Origin: Planctomycetota bacterium
GTDB taxonomy: Bacteria > Planctomycetota > PUPC01 > JACPCR01
Direction of reading: 5' to 3'
Length of the DNA: 54,530 nucleotides
Assembly: GCA_027625095.1 (NCBI GenBank)
Contig: JAQBXN010000047.1
Coordinates: 1-54,530, forward strand
Positions 34,938 to 44,389 of this stretch are shown here, in pieces. Position 1 is the first letter of the stretch. The number at the start of each line of letters is the position of its first letter. Made by a program: the position numbers and the translations under genes. Below the pieces are notes generated by a model. It saw only the letters and a program-made list of their open reading frames with translations. It had not been told where the DNA came from and made no database searches.

Positions 34938-36140
34938 TCACATCGTTGCCTTTTCTTCAAACATCGCCTCTTCCGCCCCCGCATCAATTGGGTCAAAGCC
35001 CTCTGGCCACTCGGTGCTTTCATCGAACCGTGCGCCGCTGAGAAAGGCACCTTCCAGATCAGCTTCTCGAAGATCCGCCCCACGCAGGTCAGCTTCGCTA
35101 AGATCGGCTCCGCTGAGTTTAGCGCCTGTCAGGTTTACGTGACTGAGGTTTGCCCGATTCAGGTTCGCTGCAGTCATTACTGCGTTTGAAAAATTGGCTC
35201 GACTGAGGATGGCCCCCTGGATGTTTGCACCGGTGAGGTTGGCCTGTGAAAGATCCGCATCGCACATGTTCGATTCGGTGAGGTTGCAGGCATCGCCGCC
35301 ACGGTTGGAGTAGCCAAGGTGAGCTTTATGGAGATTGGCTTTGCTGAGGTTGGCCCCCGTAAGGTTGGCGGCATTCAGGCGGGCGTGATTCATGTCCGCG
35401 TTTCTGAGATCGGCATTGCGGAGGTCTGCATTGATAAGCTCAATCTTTTCAAGCTTAGTGTCGCTCAAGTCGGCGCTTTCAAGCAGCGCATCGCTCAGGT
35501 CGGCTTTCGTGAGATCGGCGCCCTGCAGGTTGGCATTTCTGAGATCTGCCGCCTCCATCACTGCTTCGACCAGCTTTACACGGCTCAAATCTATGCCGGA
35601 CATCATAGCTCGGATGAGCTGTCCTTTACTCAGGTCGCTGTCGCTCAAGTCTGCCCGGTTAAGGTTTGCGTCCGTGAGATTGACACTCCGCATCCGACAT
35701 TCTGTCAGCCGCACTCCGGTTAGATTGGCGGCCACAAGGTCCGCGCCGGTGAAGTCCGCCAGAACGCCCTTTGCATCTGACAAGTCAGCTTCAGACATTT
35801 TGGCTTCAATGAATTTGGTTTCGTTCAGACTGGTCTTCTGAAGCTTGATCCCCCTCATGTCGGAATCGGTGAAATCCGCCTGATCAAGTGTGGCGCAAGA
35901 CAAGTCAGCGTCTGTGAGTTCCGCAGCCTGGACATTTGCATTTTGCAAGTTGCAGTTGGCCAGGATGGAGTAATTCAGAGATGCAGACGCCAGTTTCGTA
36001 TTTCTCAAGTCTGCATTTTCAAGAGTGGTGCCCGGTACGGCAAAGAGAACTCTCGCAGCGCCCAACTTCCACCACGGGCCGGAGTGCTTGCTCTTGATTC
36101 TGATAATTTTTGTTCGCTGCGTCCCGCGGTCTATAGCCAT
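34938..36140 (-). CDS. pentapeptide-repeat protein
   Basis: The 400-aa protein consists almost entirely of A(D/N)LXX pentapeptides (ANLTGANLSKANLHKAHLGY, LRNADLRNADMNHARLNAAN) from about residue 35 to 385. These fold as a right-handed quadrilateral beta-helix. There is no signal peptide. AGGAAA lies 7-8 bp ahead of the ATG. Some pentapeptide proteins mimic DNA and bind gyrase, while most have unknown roles; nothing here selects among these. It sits between the PQQ/TPR and TIM-barrel/CBM9 genes in the same orientation. Confidence 0.92.
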   Translation of the reverse strand: MAIDRGTQRTKIIRIKSKHSGPWWKLGAARVLFAVPGTTLENADLRNTKLASASLNYSILANCNLQNANVQAAELTDADLSCATLDQADFTDSDMRGIKLQKTSLNETKFIEAKMSEADLSDAKGVLADFTGADLVAANLTGVRLTECRMRSVNLTDANLNRADLSDSDLSKGQLIRAMMSGIDLSRVKLVEAVMEAADLRNANLQGADLTKADLSDALLESADLSDTKLEKIELINADLRNADLRNADMNHARLNAANLTGANLSKANLHKAHLGYSNRGGDACNLTESNMCDADLSQANLTGANIQGAILSRANFSNAVMTAANLNRANLSHVNLTGAKLSGADLSEADLRGADLREADLEGAFLSGARFDESTEWPEGFDPIDAGAEEAMFEEKATM

Positions 36141-36258
36141 ACCAAATTTCCTGAGGGGTGAGCAACATCAATTGATGTGATGAGCCTCGAAATCACGTTG
36201 AATCCGGGGCTCTTGGAGACTTGTCGAGGGTTTAGCACGAAAGGTGCCGTGGTGAGAG

Positions 36259-39039
36259 TCAATCAAAAGTCAAATATGCCATCTCGGATGGGACGGGCAT
36301 CCACTGGCTCGAGAAAGAAAAAATCTCTGCATAACGAGGGGCGACTCCATGCGGAGTGCGGATATTGAACCGCCAATTGGGGTTTGCGCCAAGAGGGTTC
36401 TCGGGGAGCGAGTTCAGCGGAATGTGCATCTCCAAAGACCAGCCGGTCTTGTCTCGTTGCGTTCTGACGACCGCATGGCTGTCCCATTGCAAATTGAGAC
36501 GCTGTTCCCGGGGCAATGCTGGATTGATGACGAAGTCACTGACGACGCCGTTGGCATTCGCGAGAATGCAATGGAATGTTGGAGTCGAATCGACGTCCAG
36601 GTAAAGTTCGAAAAGGTCGTCAGACCAATCTACCTTGTCATGCTCGGCCGGGCGGACGCGGACGGTCTCGGCAGGCAAATGGGCAGCGACAAAGAGCGAC
36701 TTTTCATTGTGCGCAATCCAGGCACGTGGCTGACGTTCACTGAATGCTGCGACGCCCAGACCGAGAAAACCAACCAATGAAGATGCCTGTTTCCATTCGG
36801 CCGAGTTGACTGTGCCGTCGATAGAAGGGGCAGGAATAGCAGGCACCCGCACCTTCCTGGGCAAGCCTTGCGCGACATGCGTCTTCCCCTCTGAAACGAG
36901 TAAACCGGGCAGATCGAATTGCATCGATGGAATGCCCGTAGCACTTGCTTCGAGTCTGAATCGATGAACCTGTCCTTCACCTGTGCCCGGCTGTGGATGG
37001 ACATTCAATTCATGTACAAACTCAGATTTTTTCTTGAGTTGGACTTGCCAGCCCTCAGGGCCTTCAACGGTGATCAGCCTTAAGTCATTGAATGCATATT
37101 CTTCAAACTGATTTTCCAGAGTGGCGACGCCAACTCCGTCTGTCTGTCCTGTCTGTCCTGTCAGCCATTCGAAATCAAGCTCGAACGGCCGCTGATATCT
37201 GAAACGCATCCGGCGTGTGATTGAGTGGCCGCCACGTGAAATCCGCAAAGTGATCGTTTCGTCTCTGTCTGGTCGTTCAGGTATGGGCGCGGTTATCTCA
37301 AATCGAAGCTGTCCGGCCCTCCCCGGTTGTTCATCGTCATGAGGAGGTTGGATGAGTTTCGGATGCCATGAATCTTCCAGGATTTTCACGAGAACGTCCG
37401 AGGGATGAACAGCCTTGCTTGAGGTCCAATCAATTTGGATAGGGATAACTGCGCCCTGAAAGCAGCGATATCGATGCAAAGGCTCGCCGCATCCGTCAAT
37501 GGGGTCAGGCGCGGTGAACTCAAGGTTGAGTCCGACTCGCTTGAATGCCTTCATATCGTCGAATGGATCAAACGCACCGGGCCGCCTGCCGATTTCGTAA
37601 GCGGTCTGAGGTCTGACGGTGAATGAGATCGTGTTGCTCTTGTGAGTGGCCCGAACGTATCTCATCGGACGGAACGCGATATCTGTCTCGATGATTTCGG
37701 GTGTCCTCGACTTCCAACTCAGAATGGCAGTCTGTGAATAATCGCTCGTGTTCTTGATCCGCAGCCAGCCCCGGCTACGTTCGATCCCCCTTATGGCTGG
37801 ATGCGGGGAGATAGGGGCCTCGGCGAGTGGATAACCATCTATCTTTCGATGCCAGATCGAGAGTGGAATCTGCAGCACGTGAACGCCATGTCCTGGCAGA
37901 AGCACATCGAACGAGATGCCATCGGAATCACTTTTCAACAAAATCGGAATCAATTCCTCCGGTGCTTTTCGCTCTTTGAATAGGATGATCGGAAACGAAC
38001 TGGTCGGACGCCGCTTCTCTTTTATCTTGATTTGTGCTTCGAGTTCCTGGTCGCTCTGATTTGCCATGAGAACAATGACGGAGTTCTTCCATATGTTGGC
38101 CGAGACTTTGATGCTCTCCTGACTGGACGTTGCTGGCACGTCTTGACCGTCCAGTAACGCCGGACTTAACAGCCGCAATTCCCGGTTGTTCTGGATAAGG
38201 CCGTTCCAGAACGCTGGGAATTGGCTCCAGACCTCGATGTTGAAATCGAAGTGACTGATGGCGTTGGCGCCACCGGCGAGAGCAAGATAGGTCATACATC
38301 TGTCCTGGCGGTCTGTGGGAAAGCTGTCGGCATCGCCCATGAACCATGCCTGCAGAATCACCCAGACTGGTTTGCCTGGACCCACGGCTTCGTGCGCGAC
38401 CTTCAAGCGTTCAGTAACCAGTGAAAGCGGCACTCCGCCGATGACTGGATACGGATTAATCCGTAAAACATCGACGAACGATGCGTATTCTGGCCACAGA
38501 CGGGTGCCTCCGGCACCACCGGCACAGGTCACTGAAAGCAGGCGTCTCGGATCCTTCTTACGAAAGAAGTCAGCAATTCGTTCTAGGTCTGCCGGTCCCA
38601 CACCCAACTCCGGCCGAAGGTCAGGCTCGTCATTGAGGTTATATGCAATCACGGCCCTCTTGTTCCGATATTTGTCTGCTTTGGCTGCCACCTGATCGAG
38701 CGTGTTGTCGCGTCCCATCCAGTTGGGATCAATAAGCATCATGCCAAAGCGTTCAGCGCGGTCTTCGATGTTCTCGCCAAATTCGATGACAGTGTTGAAA
38801 CCGTGGGCCTTCGTAATGGCGAAATCTTCGTCCCACCGGGCCCCGTAGATTTCGATGGGGAAGACGGCATGGCCGCCCACGAGGAGATTGCCTGAAGGGC
38901 TGAGGTGGACGTTAACCCCGGACTCCCCAGGACTGCTTTTCGCTACCTTGGAGCGACGAGTTCTTTTCGCCGGCGCCTCCTCTGAAGGCAGGAACTGAAG
39001 TGCAGCAGTAAGCAAGGCGAGCGAGAACGCGAGATTCAT
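36259..39039 (-). CDS. secreted TIM-barrel glycosidase-like protein with C-terminal CBM9 domain
   Basis: The 926-aa protein has a signal peptide (MNLAFSLALLTAALQFLPSE), a TIM-barrel domain (about 45-300; IAYNLNDEPD with E138 as a candidate catalytic residue, SFVDVLRINPYPVIGG, NAISHFDFNIEVW), beta-sandwich regions (about 320-730) and a CBM9-like C-terminus opening with PAPSIDGTVNSAEWKQASS and containing SDDLFELYLDVDSTPTFH. A second catalytic acid could not be assigned. The same CBM9 type forms a stand-alone protein at 8621-9553. A short TGTC microsatellite around 37141-37163 encodes GQTGQTDG. Confidence 0.8.
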   Translation of the reverse strand: MNLAFSLALLTAALQFLPSEEAPAKRTRRSKVAKSSPGESGVNVHLSPSGNLLVGGHAVFPIEIYGARWDEDFAITKAHGFNTVIEFGENIEDRAERFGMMLIDPNWMGRDNTLDQVAAKADKYRNKRAVIAYNLNDEPDLRPELGVGPADLERIADFFRKKDPRRLLSVTCAGGAGGTRLWPEYASFVDVLRINPYPVIGGVPLSLVTERLKVAHEAVGPGKPVWVILQAWFMGDADSFPTDRQDRCMTYLALAGGANAISHFDFNIEVWSQFPAFWNGLIQNNRELRLLSPALLDGQDVPATSSQESIKVSANIWKNSVIVLMANQSDQELEAQIKIKEKRRPTSSFPIILFKERKAPEELIPILLKSDSDGISFDVLLPGHGVHVLQIPLSIWHRKIDGYPLAEAPISPHPAIRGIERSRGWLRIKNTSDYSQTAILSWKSRTPEIIETDIAFRPMRYVRATHKSNTISFTVRPQTAYEIGRRPGAFDPFDDMKAFKRVGLNLEFTAPDPIDGCGEPLHRYRCFQGAVIPIQIDWTSSKAVHPSDVLVKILEDSWHPKLIQPPHDDEQPGRAGQLRFEITAPIPERPDRDETITLRISRGGHSITRRMRFRYQRPFELDFEWLTGQTGQTDGVGVATLENQFEEYAFNDLRLITVEGPEGWQVQLKKKSEFVHELNVHPQPGTGEGQVHRFRLEASATGIPSMQFDLPGLLVSEGKTHVAQGLPRKVRVPAIPAPSIDGTVNSAEWKQASSLVGFLGLGVAAFSERQPRAWIAHNEKSLFVAAHLPAETVRVRPAEHDKVDWSDDLFELYLDVDSTPTFHCILANANGVVSDFVINPALPREQRLNLQWDSHAVVRTQRDKTGWSLEMHIPLNSLPENPLGANPNWRFNIRTPHGVAPRYAEIFSFSSQWMPVPSEMAYLTFD

Positions 39040-39249
39040 GCATCAGTTTCCGAACATTGAATGGTGCATTGAGATCAATGCTGAACATCATAAGTGTAAG
39101 TTAACAATTGATGAACTGCGCGGTAGTGTAGGCTCTGCAATACACGGAAGTCCGCGGAGCGTTCGCGGCCGCGAGGAGTTAATCGCGGATGCGAGAGTTG
39201 GGCAGCTATAGAACTTTAAACACATCAATTCTTATTCGAAGCAATCCAC

Positions 39250-40356
39250 TTGTTCCTTGCTTTTTTCCTACTGATATCCGGCTCGGTCACAGGCGAGCCC
39301 TTCGCTTACCAACTCGCATTGCCGGGGCACACTTTCGAATTCCCCCAAGACCACCGCAGTCACGATGATTTTCGGACCGAATGGTGGTATTTCACCGGAC
39401 ACCTGGGGTCAGAAGACAGACGTTTCGGGTACGAGCTTACTTTCTTCAGGATGGGATTGCGGGACAAAGTGTCCGCAGACAACCCTTCAAAATGGACAGT
39501 GAAGGACCTCTACTTTGGGCATTTCGCACTTACCGACATTGCTCAACAAAGATTTCACTATTTTGAACGACGCGGACGAAGCGGAGTGGGCACGGCAGGT
39601 ATCATTCAAGAGCCCTTAAAAATCTGGATTGGGAACTGGCAGATGAATGGGAGATTTCCTGCTGACGAGTCCAGCCTGAAGCACGAATTCGTCCTCCGGG
39701 CTTCGGGGAAAGATATCGAGATCGAGCTGGAACTTGTCGCCTTGAAGCCGCCTGTGATTCAGGGCCAGGATGGGGTGAGCCAGAAATCCGAGGGGCGCGG
39801 CCAGGCTTCACACTACTACTCCCTGACGCGGCTCGAGACCAAAGGGAAACTGGTGACGAGTGGCAAGCATCTGGAGGTGAAAGGCACCTCTTGGATGGAT
39901 CACGAATATGGCAGCAATCAGATGAGCAGGGAGCAGGTTGGCTGGGACTGGTTTTCCTTGCAGTTTGACGACGACACAGAACTGATGCTTTACCGGATGC
40001 GTAGAAAGGACGGCAGGGCCGACTTGTTCTCGAGTGGCACCTTTGTAAAGGCAGACGGCTCGAAGACTCATCTCGGGCATAAAGATTTCGTCATAGAATC
40101 GACAGGCGAATGGGTCAGTCCTCATTCCAAAGGAACGTATCCATCTGGTTGGAAGCTAAAGGTGAAGTCTTTAGAACTTGAAATTTCAGTAAAGCCGGTA
40201 TTGAAGGATCAAGAACTGATTACCAGGGAGAGCACCCAGATCACCTACTGGGAGGGGGCGGTTTCTGTAGATGTAAAGAAGAAGGGAAAAGGAATAAAAG
40301 GACAGGGATATGTGGAACTGACGGGGTACGCCGGCGAATTGGGCGGGAAGTTCTGA
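39250..40356 (+). CDS. AttH/CrtC-like lipocalin-domain protein
   Basis: The 368-aa protein starts at TTG 39250 (no ATG is available after the upstream in-frame stop) with a signal peptide (MFLAFFLLISGSVTGEP). It shows the AttH signature DDFRTEWWYFTGHLGSEDRR and the second-half block GTSWMDHEYGSNQM with VGWDWFSLQFDDDTELMLYR. The fold is a pair of lipocalin-like barrels shared with carotenoid 1,2-hydratase CrtC, but secreted AttH-type members mostly have no proven reaction. A lipid-related ligand is plausible. The amidohydrolase gene follows after 42 bp. Confidence 0.88.
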   Translation: MFLAFFLLISGSVTGEPFAYQLALPGHTFEFPQDHRSHDDFRTEWWYFTGHLGSEDRRFGYELTFFRMGLRDKVSADNPSKWTVKDLYFGHFALTDIAQQRFHYFERRGRSGVGTAGIIQEPLKIWIGNWQMNGRFPADESSLKHEFVLRASGKDIEIELELVALKPPVIQGQDGVSQKSEGRGQASHYYSLTRLETKGKLVTSGKHLEVKGTSWMDHEYGSNQMSREQVGWDWFSLQFDDDTELMLYRMRRKDGRADLFSSGTFVKADGSKTHLGHKDFVIESTGEWVSPHSKGTYPSGWKLKVKSLELEISVKPVLKDQELITRESTQITYWEGAVSVDVKKKGKGIKGQGYVELTGYAGELGGKF

Positions 40357-40398
40357 TTCATATTTTTGTTTTCAACCATGGAAGAGAGCGGAGCACAA

Positions 40399-41232
40399 AT
40401 GAGCATCATTGACACCCACATCCATCTGGTCAGCGCTGATCGAGTGCAATTTCCCCTTCACCCGAATGGCGCCTATCAGCCGCAGCAGTCGTATCCGCTC
40501 GAGGAATACATTCCCATTATGGAAGAATCCGGAATCCACGGGGCAGTTCTCGTCCACTGCGAACCCTACCTCGATGATCACCGGTACACGCTGCATTGCC
40601 TGGCTCAGGAGCCCAAGCGGTTGAAAGGCACATGCCTGTTCTCACCAGACGACTGTGATGGCCCGGCGAAGATGGCTACGCTCATTGAGAAGGCCGGCCC
40701 CGGCAGAATCGTGGCTTTCAGAATTCACGCGTATCGGGACGGAGGAATCCCTGACTTCGAGTCCCCGGAGCTGAAAGCGCTCTGGGGCGCTGCCGTAGAA
40801 CTCGGTCTCGCCGTCCAACTTCATTTTGTGCCCAGGTATGCTGGGGCTTTTGCAAATATTTATCGTCAGTTTTCGCACTGTACCGTGATACTGGATCATC
40901 TTGGCCGGCCTGGGCAGGGGAATGCTGTTGAATACGAGGAGGTCGCCGCCCTGGCTGAGTTTGAAAACTGCTATCTCAAGTTTTCCGCAGTTGAAAGTGC
41001 CTCTTCTGAGCCCTGGCCACACCGGGACGTAAAACCGTGCATTAGCCGAATGGCATCACACTTCGGCGCTGAACGAATCCTGTACGGGGGAGGCTACAGC
41101 GGCGGAACCACCGCGTCCGCGTACCGGAAAGCCCCGCAACTCATAGAGGAACTGCTGGGACATTTACCAGCAGCGGATAAAGATCGAATTCTCGGATTGA
41201 ACGCCATCCGGCTGTTCCGATTTGAACTCTAG
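40399..41232 (+). CDS. amidohydrolase-2 family metal-dependent hydrolase
   Basis: The 277-aa product has the amidohydrolase-2 pattern: IIDTHIHLVS (metal His pair) at the N-terminus, AFRIHAYRDGG, the strand CTVILDHLGRPG, and ERILYGGGYSGG near the C-terminus, where relatives have an Asp in the form GSDxP. Family relatives include 2-pyrone-4,6-dicarboxylate and lactone hydrolases. The last motif has Gly in place of the usual Asp, so metal binding may be altered. ATG 40399 is chosen for the GCGGAG before it; ATG 40378 or TTG 40366 are possible. Confidence 0.8.
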   Translation: MSIIDTHIHLVSADRVQFPLHPNGAYQPQQSYPLEEYIPIMEESGIHGAVLVHCEPYLDDHRYTLHCLAQEPKRLKGTCLFSPDDCDGPAKMATLIEKAGPGRIVAFRIHAYRDGGIPDFESPELKALWGAAVELGLAVQLHFVPRYAGAFANIYRQFSHCTVILDHLGRPGQGNAVEYEEVAALAEFENCYLKFSAVESASSEPWPHRDVKPCISRMASHFGAERILYGGGYSGGTTASAYRKAPQLIEELLGHLPAADKDRILGLNAIRLFRFEL

Positions 41233-41257
41233 CGTAGCTTCGCCTCAAACCGTCGAG

Positions 41258-41366
41258 TTCTCCCTTGTAGGGCTGCCCTCCAGGGCGGCGCAAATGTGGG
41301 GCAGGTTTTTAACCTGCCATAAACTCAACTCGCAAGAACTCCGGCCTGGAGGCCAGAGCTACGATA
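41258..41366. repeat. intergenic REP-like palindromes
   Basis: Three hairpins lie in series between convergent genes: GCTGCCCT/AGGGCGGC (41272-41289), GGCAGGTT/AACCTGCC (41300-41318) and GGCCTGGAGGCC (41343-41354). The block is GC-rich and flanked by TTGTAGGGC and AGAGCTACG, which gives a roughly symmetrical overall form (GTAG ... CTAC). It may also terminate transcription of both flanking genes. Confidence 0.65.
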
Positions 41367-41457
41367 GTCTGCCGCTCTGAAAACTTGACACTTCTCTTAA
41401 GTCTTGAGCAGTTGTAGAAGACTGATGTGAAGTGCAAGTCACAGCGCCTGCATAAAA

Positions 41458-41931
41458 TTATTGGCTGCCGAAAGTTACTCTGCTTACCAACCTTTCTGAA
41501 TTTGGCCCCGAGGAGGTCAATTTCAGATGCCGTTCATTCATACTTACGTGTTCAAATTCGATCGACAGCCGATCTTCAGGCAATGCTTCCGCGACCAGGT
41601 CCGCCCATTCGATGATGCAGACGCCATCACCGTAGAGCATCTCTTCCGCCCCGAGATCCAGCCAGGTGTCAGGGTCGCCAAGACGATAAGTATCAAAGTG
41701 ATAGATGGGCAGCCGGCCCTGATAGACGTTGAGCAAGACAAACGTGGGACTGTTGACGACTCCGCTTTCTCCAACGCCAAGCGCTGCGGCGAGACCTTGC
41801 GTGAAGCAGGTTTTGCCTGAGCCGAGGTCACCGCACAAAGCGATCACGTCGCCGGGCTCAATGGCTGAGGCAATCTGCGCGGCTACAGCTTGCGTGGCTT
41901 CCGGTGAATCTGTGGTGGTCTCCAGCTTCAT
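41458..41931 (-). CDS. tsaE: tRNA threonylcarbamoyladenosine biosynthesis ATPase
   Basis: The 157-aa protein has Walker A GDLGSGKTCFTQGLAAALG near residue 34, NSPTFVLLNVYQG, IYHFDTYRLGDPDTW and IIEWADLVAEALPEDRL, all TsaE signatures. It supports TsaB-TsaD in making t6A37 in ANN-reading tRNAs. Its ATG overlaps the thiL stop by four bases (ATGA), so it is translationally coupled and last in the operon. Confidence 0.95.
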   Translation of the reverse strand: MKLETTTDSPEATQAVAAQIASAIEPGDVIALCGDLGSGKTCFTQGLAAALGVGESGVVNSPTFVLLNVYQGRLPIYHFDTYRLGDPDTWLDLGAEEMLYGDGVCIIEWADLVAEALPEDRLSIEFEHVSMNERHLKLTSSGPNSERLVSRVTFGSQ

Positions 41932-42872
41932 GACAGTGTGTGTTCAAAGCCGCCGGCAGGCAGGGGTTGAACGCCCCTCCCTGTTTGCAGGTAAAGCAGG
42001 GGTGAACTTTCACTCGTTCTCTCTGTTATTTCGCCTATGCACGAAACTCGTGCGGACAGGGATGCGGCGAGGATTCGTTTCTTCAAATTTCGCGGGGCAG
42101 TAAACAGGAGTTCGTAGTCTTCGCCATCAAACAGAGCGTGCTCCAGGGGTGGCTTGCCGGAAGTCTTGGAAAGCCTGCGCGCCGCCCTGGAAACAGGCAC
42201 GTTATCGGAGTGAATGATGGCGCCGACAGAGCTTTCACGAGCGATATGTCCAAGGTCCCCTGCCAGCCCGTCGCTGATGTCGATCATGGAATGAATGGCA
42301 AAACGTCCCACCAGTTCAAGCGCGAGATCCAGTCTCGGCTCGAAGCTGAGATGGCGTCCAAGGATGGACCCGCCAAGCGTTCCTGAGACGAACAAACAAT
42401 CGCCTGGCCGGGCGCCGGAACGGAGAATTGGAGGTCTGGACCCCACATCCCCGACGGCAGTGACATTGACAACAAGACCACCCTCCCACGAAGAGACATC
42501 ACCTCCGACGAGTGGCACATCGTACTTGGCCAGGAGAGATTGAATGCCACGCATCAGTGATTTTGCTTCACGAGCTTCGATCCCTTTTGGCAACACTACA
42601 CAGGCGGTCACGGCGGCCGCAGAACAGCCCATGGCTGCGAGGTCACTCAGCGAGCGGGCAGCAGCCTTTCGTCCGACTTTGTAGGGAGGCGTGCTTTTCA
42701 CAAAATGCACTCCTTCCAGAACCATATCGGTCGTGATGACATATTTGCCTGATTCCGGCGCCTGCAGAATGGCACAGTCATCGCCGATGCCCAATGGATG
42801 GGAAGTCGCAGGTGTGGTCTGACGAATCCACTCGATCAGTGAAAATTCAGAGATTTGGCGTGAACGGGACAT
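41928..42872 (-). CDS. thiL: thiamine-monophosphate kinase
   Basis: The 314-aa protein shows ThiL features: EFSLIEWIRQ, GIGDDCAIL (metal-binding Asp pair), SLSDLAAMGCSA, GGDVSSWEGGLVVNVTAVG, SIIDISDGLAGDLGHI-type block (IHSMIDISDGLAGDLGHIAR) and FDGEDYELLFTA. It phosphorylates thiamine monophosphate to the diphosphate cofactor. It belongs to the minus-strand run moaD-like, lipoprotein, thiL, tsaE. Confidence 0.95.
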   Translation of the reverse strand: MSRSRQISEFSLIEWIRQTTPATSHPLGIGDDCAILQAPESGKYVITTDMVLEGVHFVKSTPPYKVGRKAAARSLSDLAAMGCSAAAVTACVVLPKGIEAREAKSLMRGIQSLLAKYDVPLVGGDVSSWEGGLVVNVTAVGDVGSRPPILRSGARPGDCLFVSGTLGGSILGRHLSFEPRLDLALELVGRFAIHSMIDISDGLAGDLGHIARESSVGAIIHSDNVPVSRAARRLSKTSGKPPLEHALFDGEDYELLFTAPRNLKKRILAASLSARVSCIGEITERTSESSPLLYLQTGRGVQPLPAGGFEHTLS

Positions 42873-42933
42873 GGAGAAGATCGTAGAGAGGTAGGCAAGG
42901 GAGGGGTCGCTTCAGACTCCGAGCGGTGGCTTG

Positions 42934-44373
42934 TCATCCCCCCGGCGGCTTCAAGCCCTCCGGTTTGAAATTCACTTTCGTCGCCTTCCGGTACAGGGCC
43001 AGGATATTTGGTATCTGCGAATGTGCTTCGACTTCATGCTGCACCAGAAGCCGTCCAGACGGGCGACTGTACCCGATGGCATAAGCAGGTTCCTGCCAAT
43101 CACCACCGATTACTCTCATAACGTGTTGAATCAGTTTGTCGCTGGCCGAACGATCTCTTTCATCCTCGGACGTCTTTCTCGGCGTAAACTCACCTCCCCC
43201 AAGATCCCGCGCCGGATAGGAACGGAACAGGACGCGCTGCCATGCTTGATGGCGGGTTGGGCCAAAATCAATAGACCGCTTCTCCGGGTAGATCCAGATG
43301 CCCCGGTGGGGCTCAATGACGAGCCTTTTTTGATAGCAGCGCTGGGAAAGCTCATTGAGAACTGTACTGGCAGCAACGTAGCCTAGATTGATATCAAGTT
43401 CACGTCTGCTCGAAGGAATGCTCCGGTAATCGAATGCCATGTTGATACCGGTCTTATCAATAATGTCAGCGAGTATGTCCTGAGCGTCGGTGTCCTTGTA
43501 ATAGGCGCGCATGGTTCTTCGGAAGCGTTGGTCGAATTCATCCTTGCTCAACCTGATCGGCGGCGGCGGTGGAAGTTTCGGCAGAATAATCGTGCTGGGT
43601 AACTGATCCTGATGCCCGCGAGTAGGAACATGAATCTCGATTTCTCGAATCATGCGGGCCAGGTTTTCGTAGCTGGATTCAGGTAGTACGGAAACCAGTT
43701 GCCCTGACGCCTGCCACAACTCAATTTTGAAGGCCTTGTTCTTATCCAGGACCGGCCGAAACGCGGAATACAGAAACGTCATGAGGTCATCCCCGCGTTT
43801 TTGAAAGAGACCACCAATCATATCGATATGAACTTTCCCCTCGTCACTCGCCGTCCAGCGGTAATCAGGGACAAGGAATACACCGTGTTCAACAACAACG
43901 TACCAGGAATCGGTCAGACGACAGATCCAATCCAGGGCATCCTCGGCCCGCATTCCGCTGACCGTCAGCCAGAGCTTGAAATTCTGTGGTGGGACATCAC
44001 CAAGCAACTTCGGATGGAGGGCCACATTGATCCCACAATCATTGCTCCATTTTCGAATCGCAACGGACAGCGGCTGACCACGGGAGTCAATGGAGACCGG
44101 CTTAATGAGACCTGGAAACTTTTGCCAGGGCACGACCACTTCACGGGCATTTACCGGTGTCAGGATTTCCAGGTCGTTCACATGGGCGTGGCTGGGAATG
44201 AACTGGATGCCGCCGGACCTCTTTAAGGGCTGCAAGGGTGAAGGTCGGTCAGGTTCTACTGTTGTTTTCTTTTTTGGCGGAGTGCAGGAGGTCAGGCCAA
44301 AGGCGAGCAGGATCAGTCCAATGATGGGCGGAAGGCCCCTCTTGTGATGAGATGTTTTCAATTTGGTCCCCAT
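42934..44373 (-). CDS. lipoprotein with secretin-N/STN-like segments
   Basis: From ATG 44373 (GGGAG upstream) the product is 479 aa with a lipoprotein signal ending in the lipobox LTSC (LILLAFGLTSC). Two stretches resemble STN/secretin short domains: QPLSVAIRKWSNDCGINVAL with VSGMRAEDALDWIC, and DAQDILADIIDKTGINMAFD with VAASTVLNELSQRC. No secretin channel domain is present. It is probably a periplasmic lipoprotein of unknown role. Its place between moaD-like and thiL genes is unexpected. An alternative start at 44403 would overlap the moaD-like gene. Confidence 0.7.
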   Translation of the reverse strand: MGTKLKTSHHKRGLPPIIGLILLAFGLTSCTPPKKKTTVEPDRPSPLQPLKRSGGIQFIPSHAHVNDLEILTPVNAREVVVPWQKFPGLIKPVSIDSRGQPLSVAIRKWSNDCGINVALHPKLLGDVPPQNFKLWLTVSGMRAEDALDWICRLTDSWYVVVEHGVFLVPDYRWTASDEGKVHIDMIGGLFQKRGDDLMTFLYSAFRPVLDKNKAFKIELWQASGQLVSVLPESSYENLARMIREIEIHVPTRGHQDQLPSTIILPKLPPPPPIRLSKDEFDQRFRRTMRAYYKDTDAQDILADIIDKTGINMAFDYRSIPSSRRELDINLGYVAASTVLNELSQRCYQKRLVIEPHRGIWIYPEKRSIDFGPTRHQAWQRVLFRSYPARDLGGGEFTPRKTSEDERDRSASDKLIQHVMRVIGGDWQEPAYAIGYSRPSGRLLVQHEVEAHSQIPNILALYRKATKVNFKPEGLKPPGG

Positions 44374-44389
44374 GGCAGAGCTCCCGGGA

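Noticed and set aside
34938..36140. Regularly spaced repeats resembling an array
   Set aside because: The 15-bp periodicity comes from pentapeptide codons; there are no spacers, so it is not CRISPR.
37141..37163. TGTC-type microsatellite
   Set aside because: Only a few units, in frame within the CBM9 protein and encoding GQTGQT; probably incidental.
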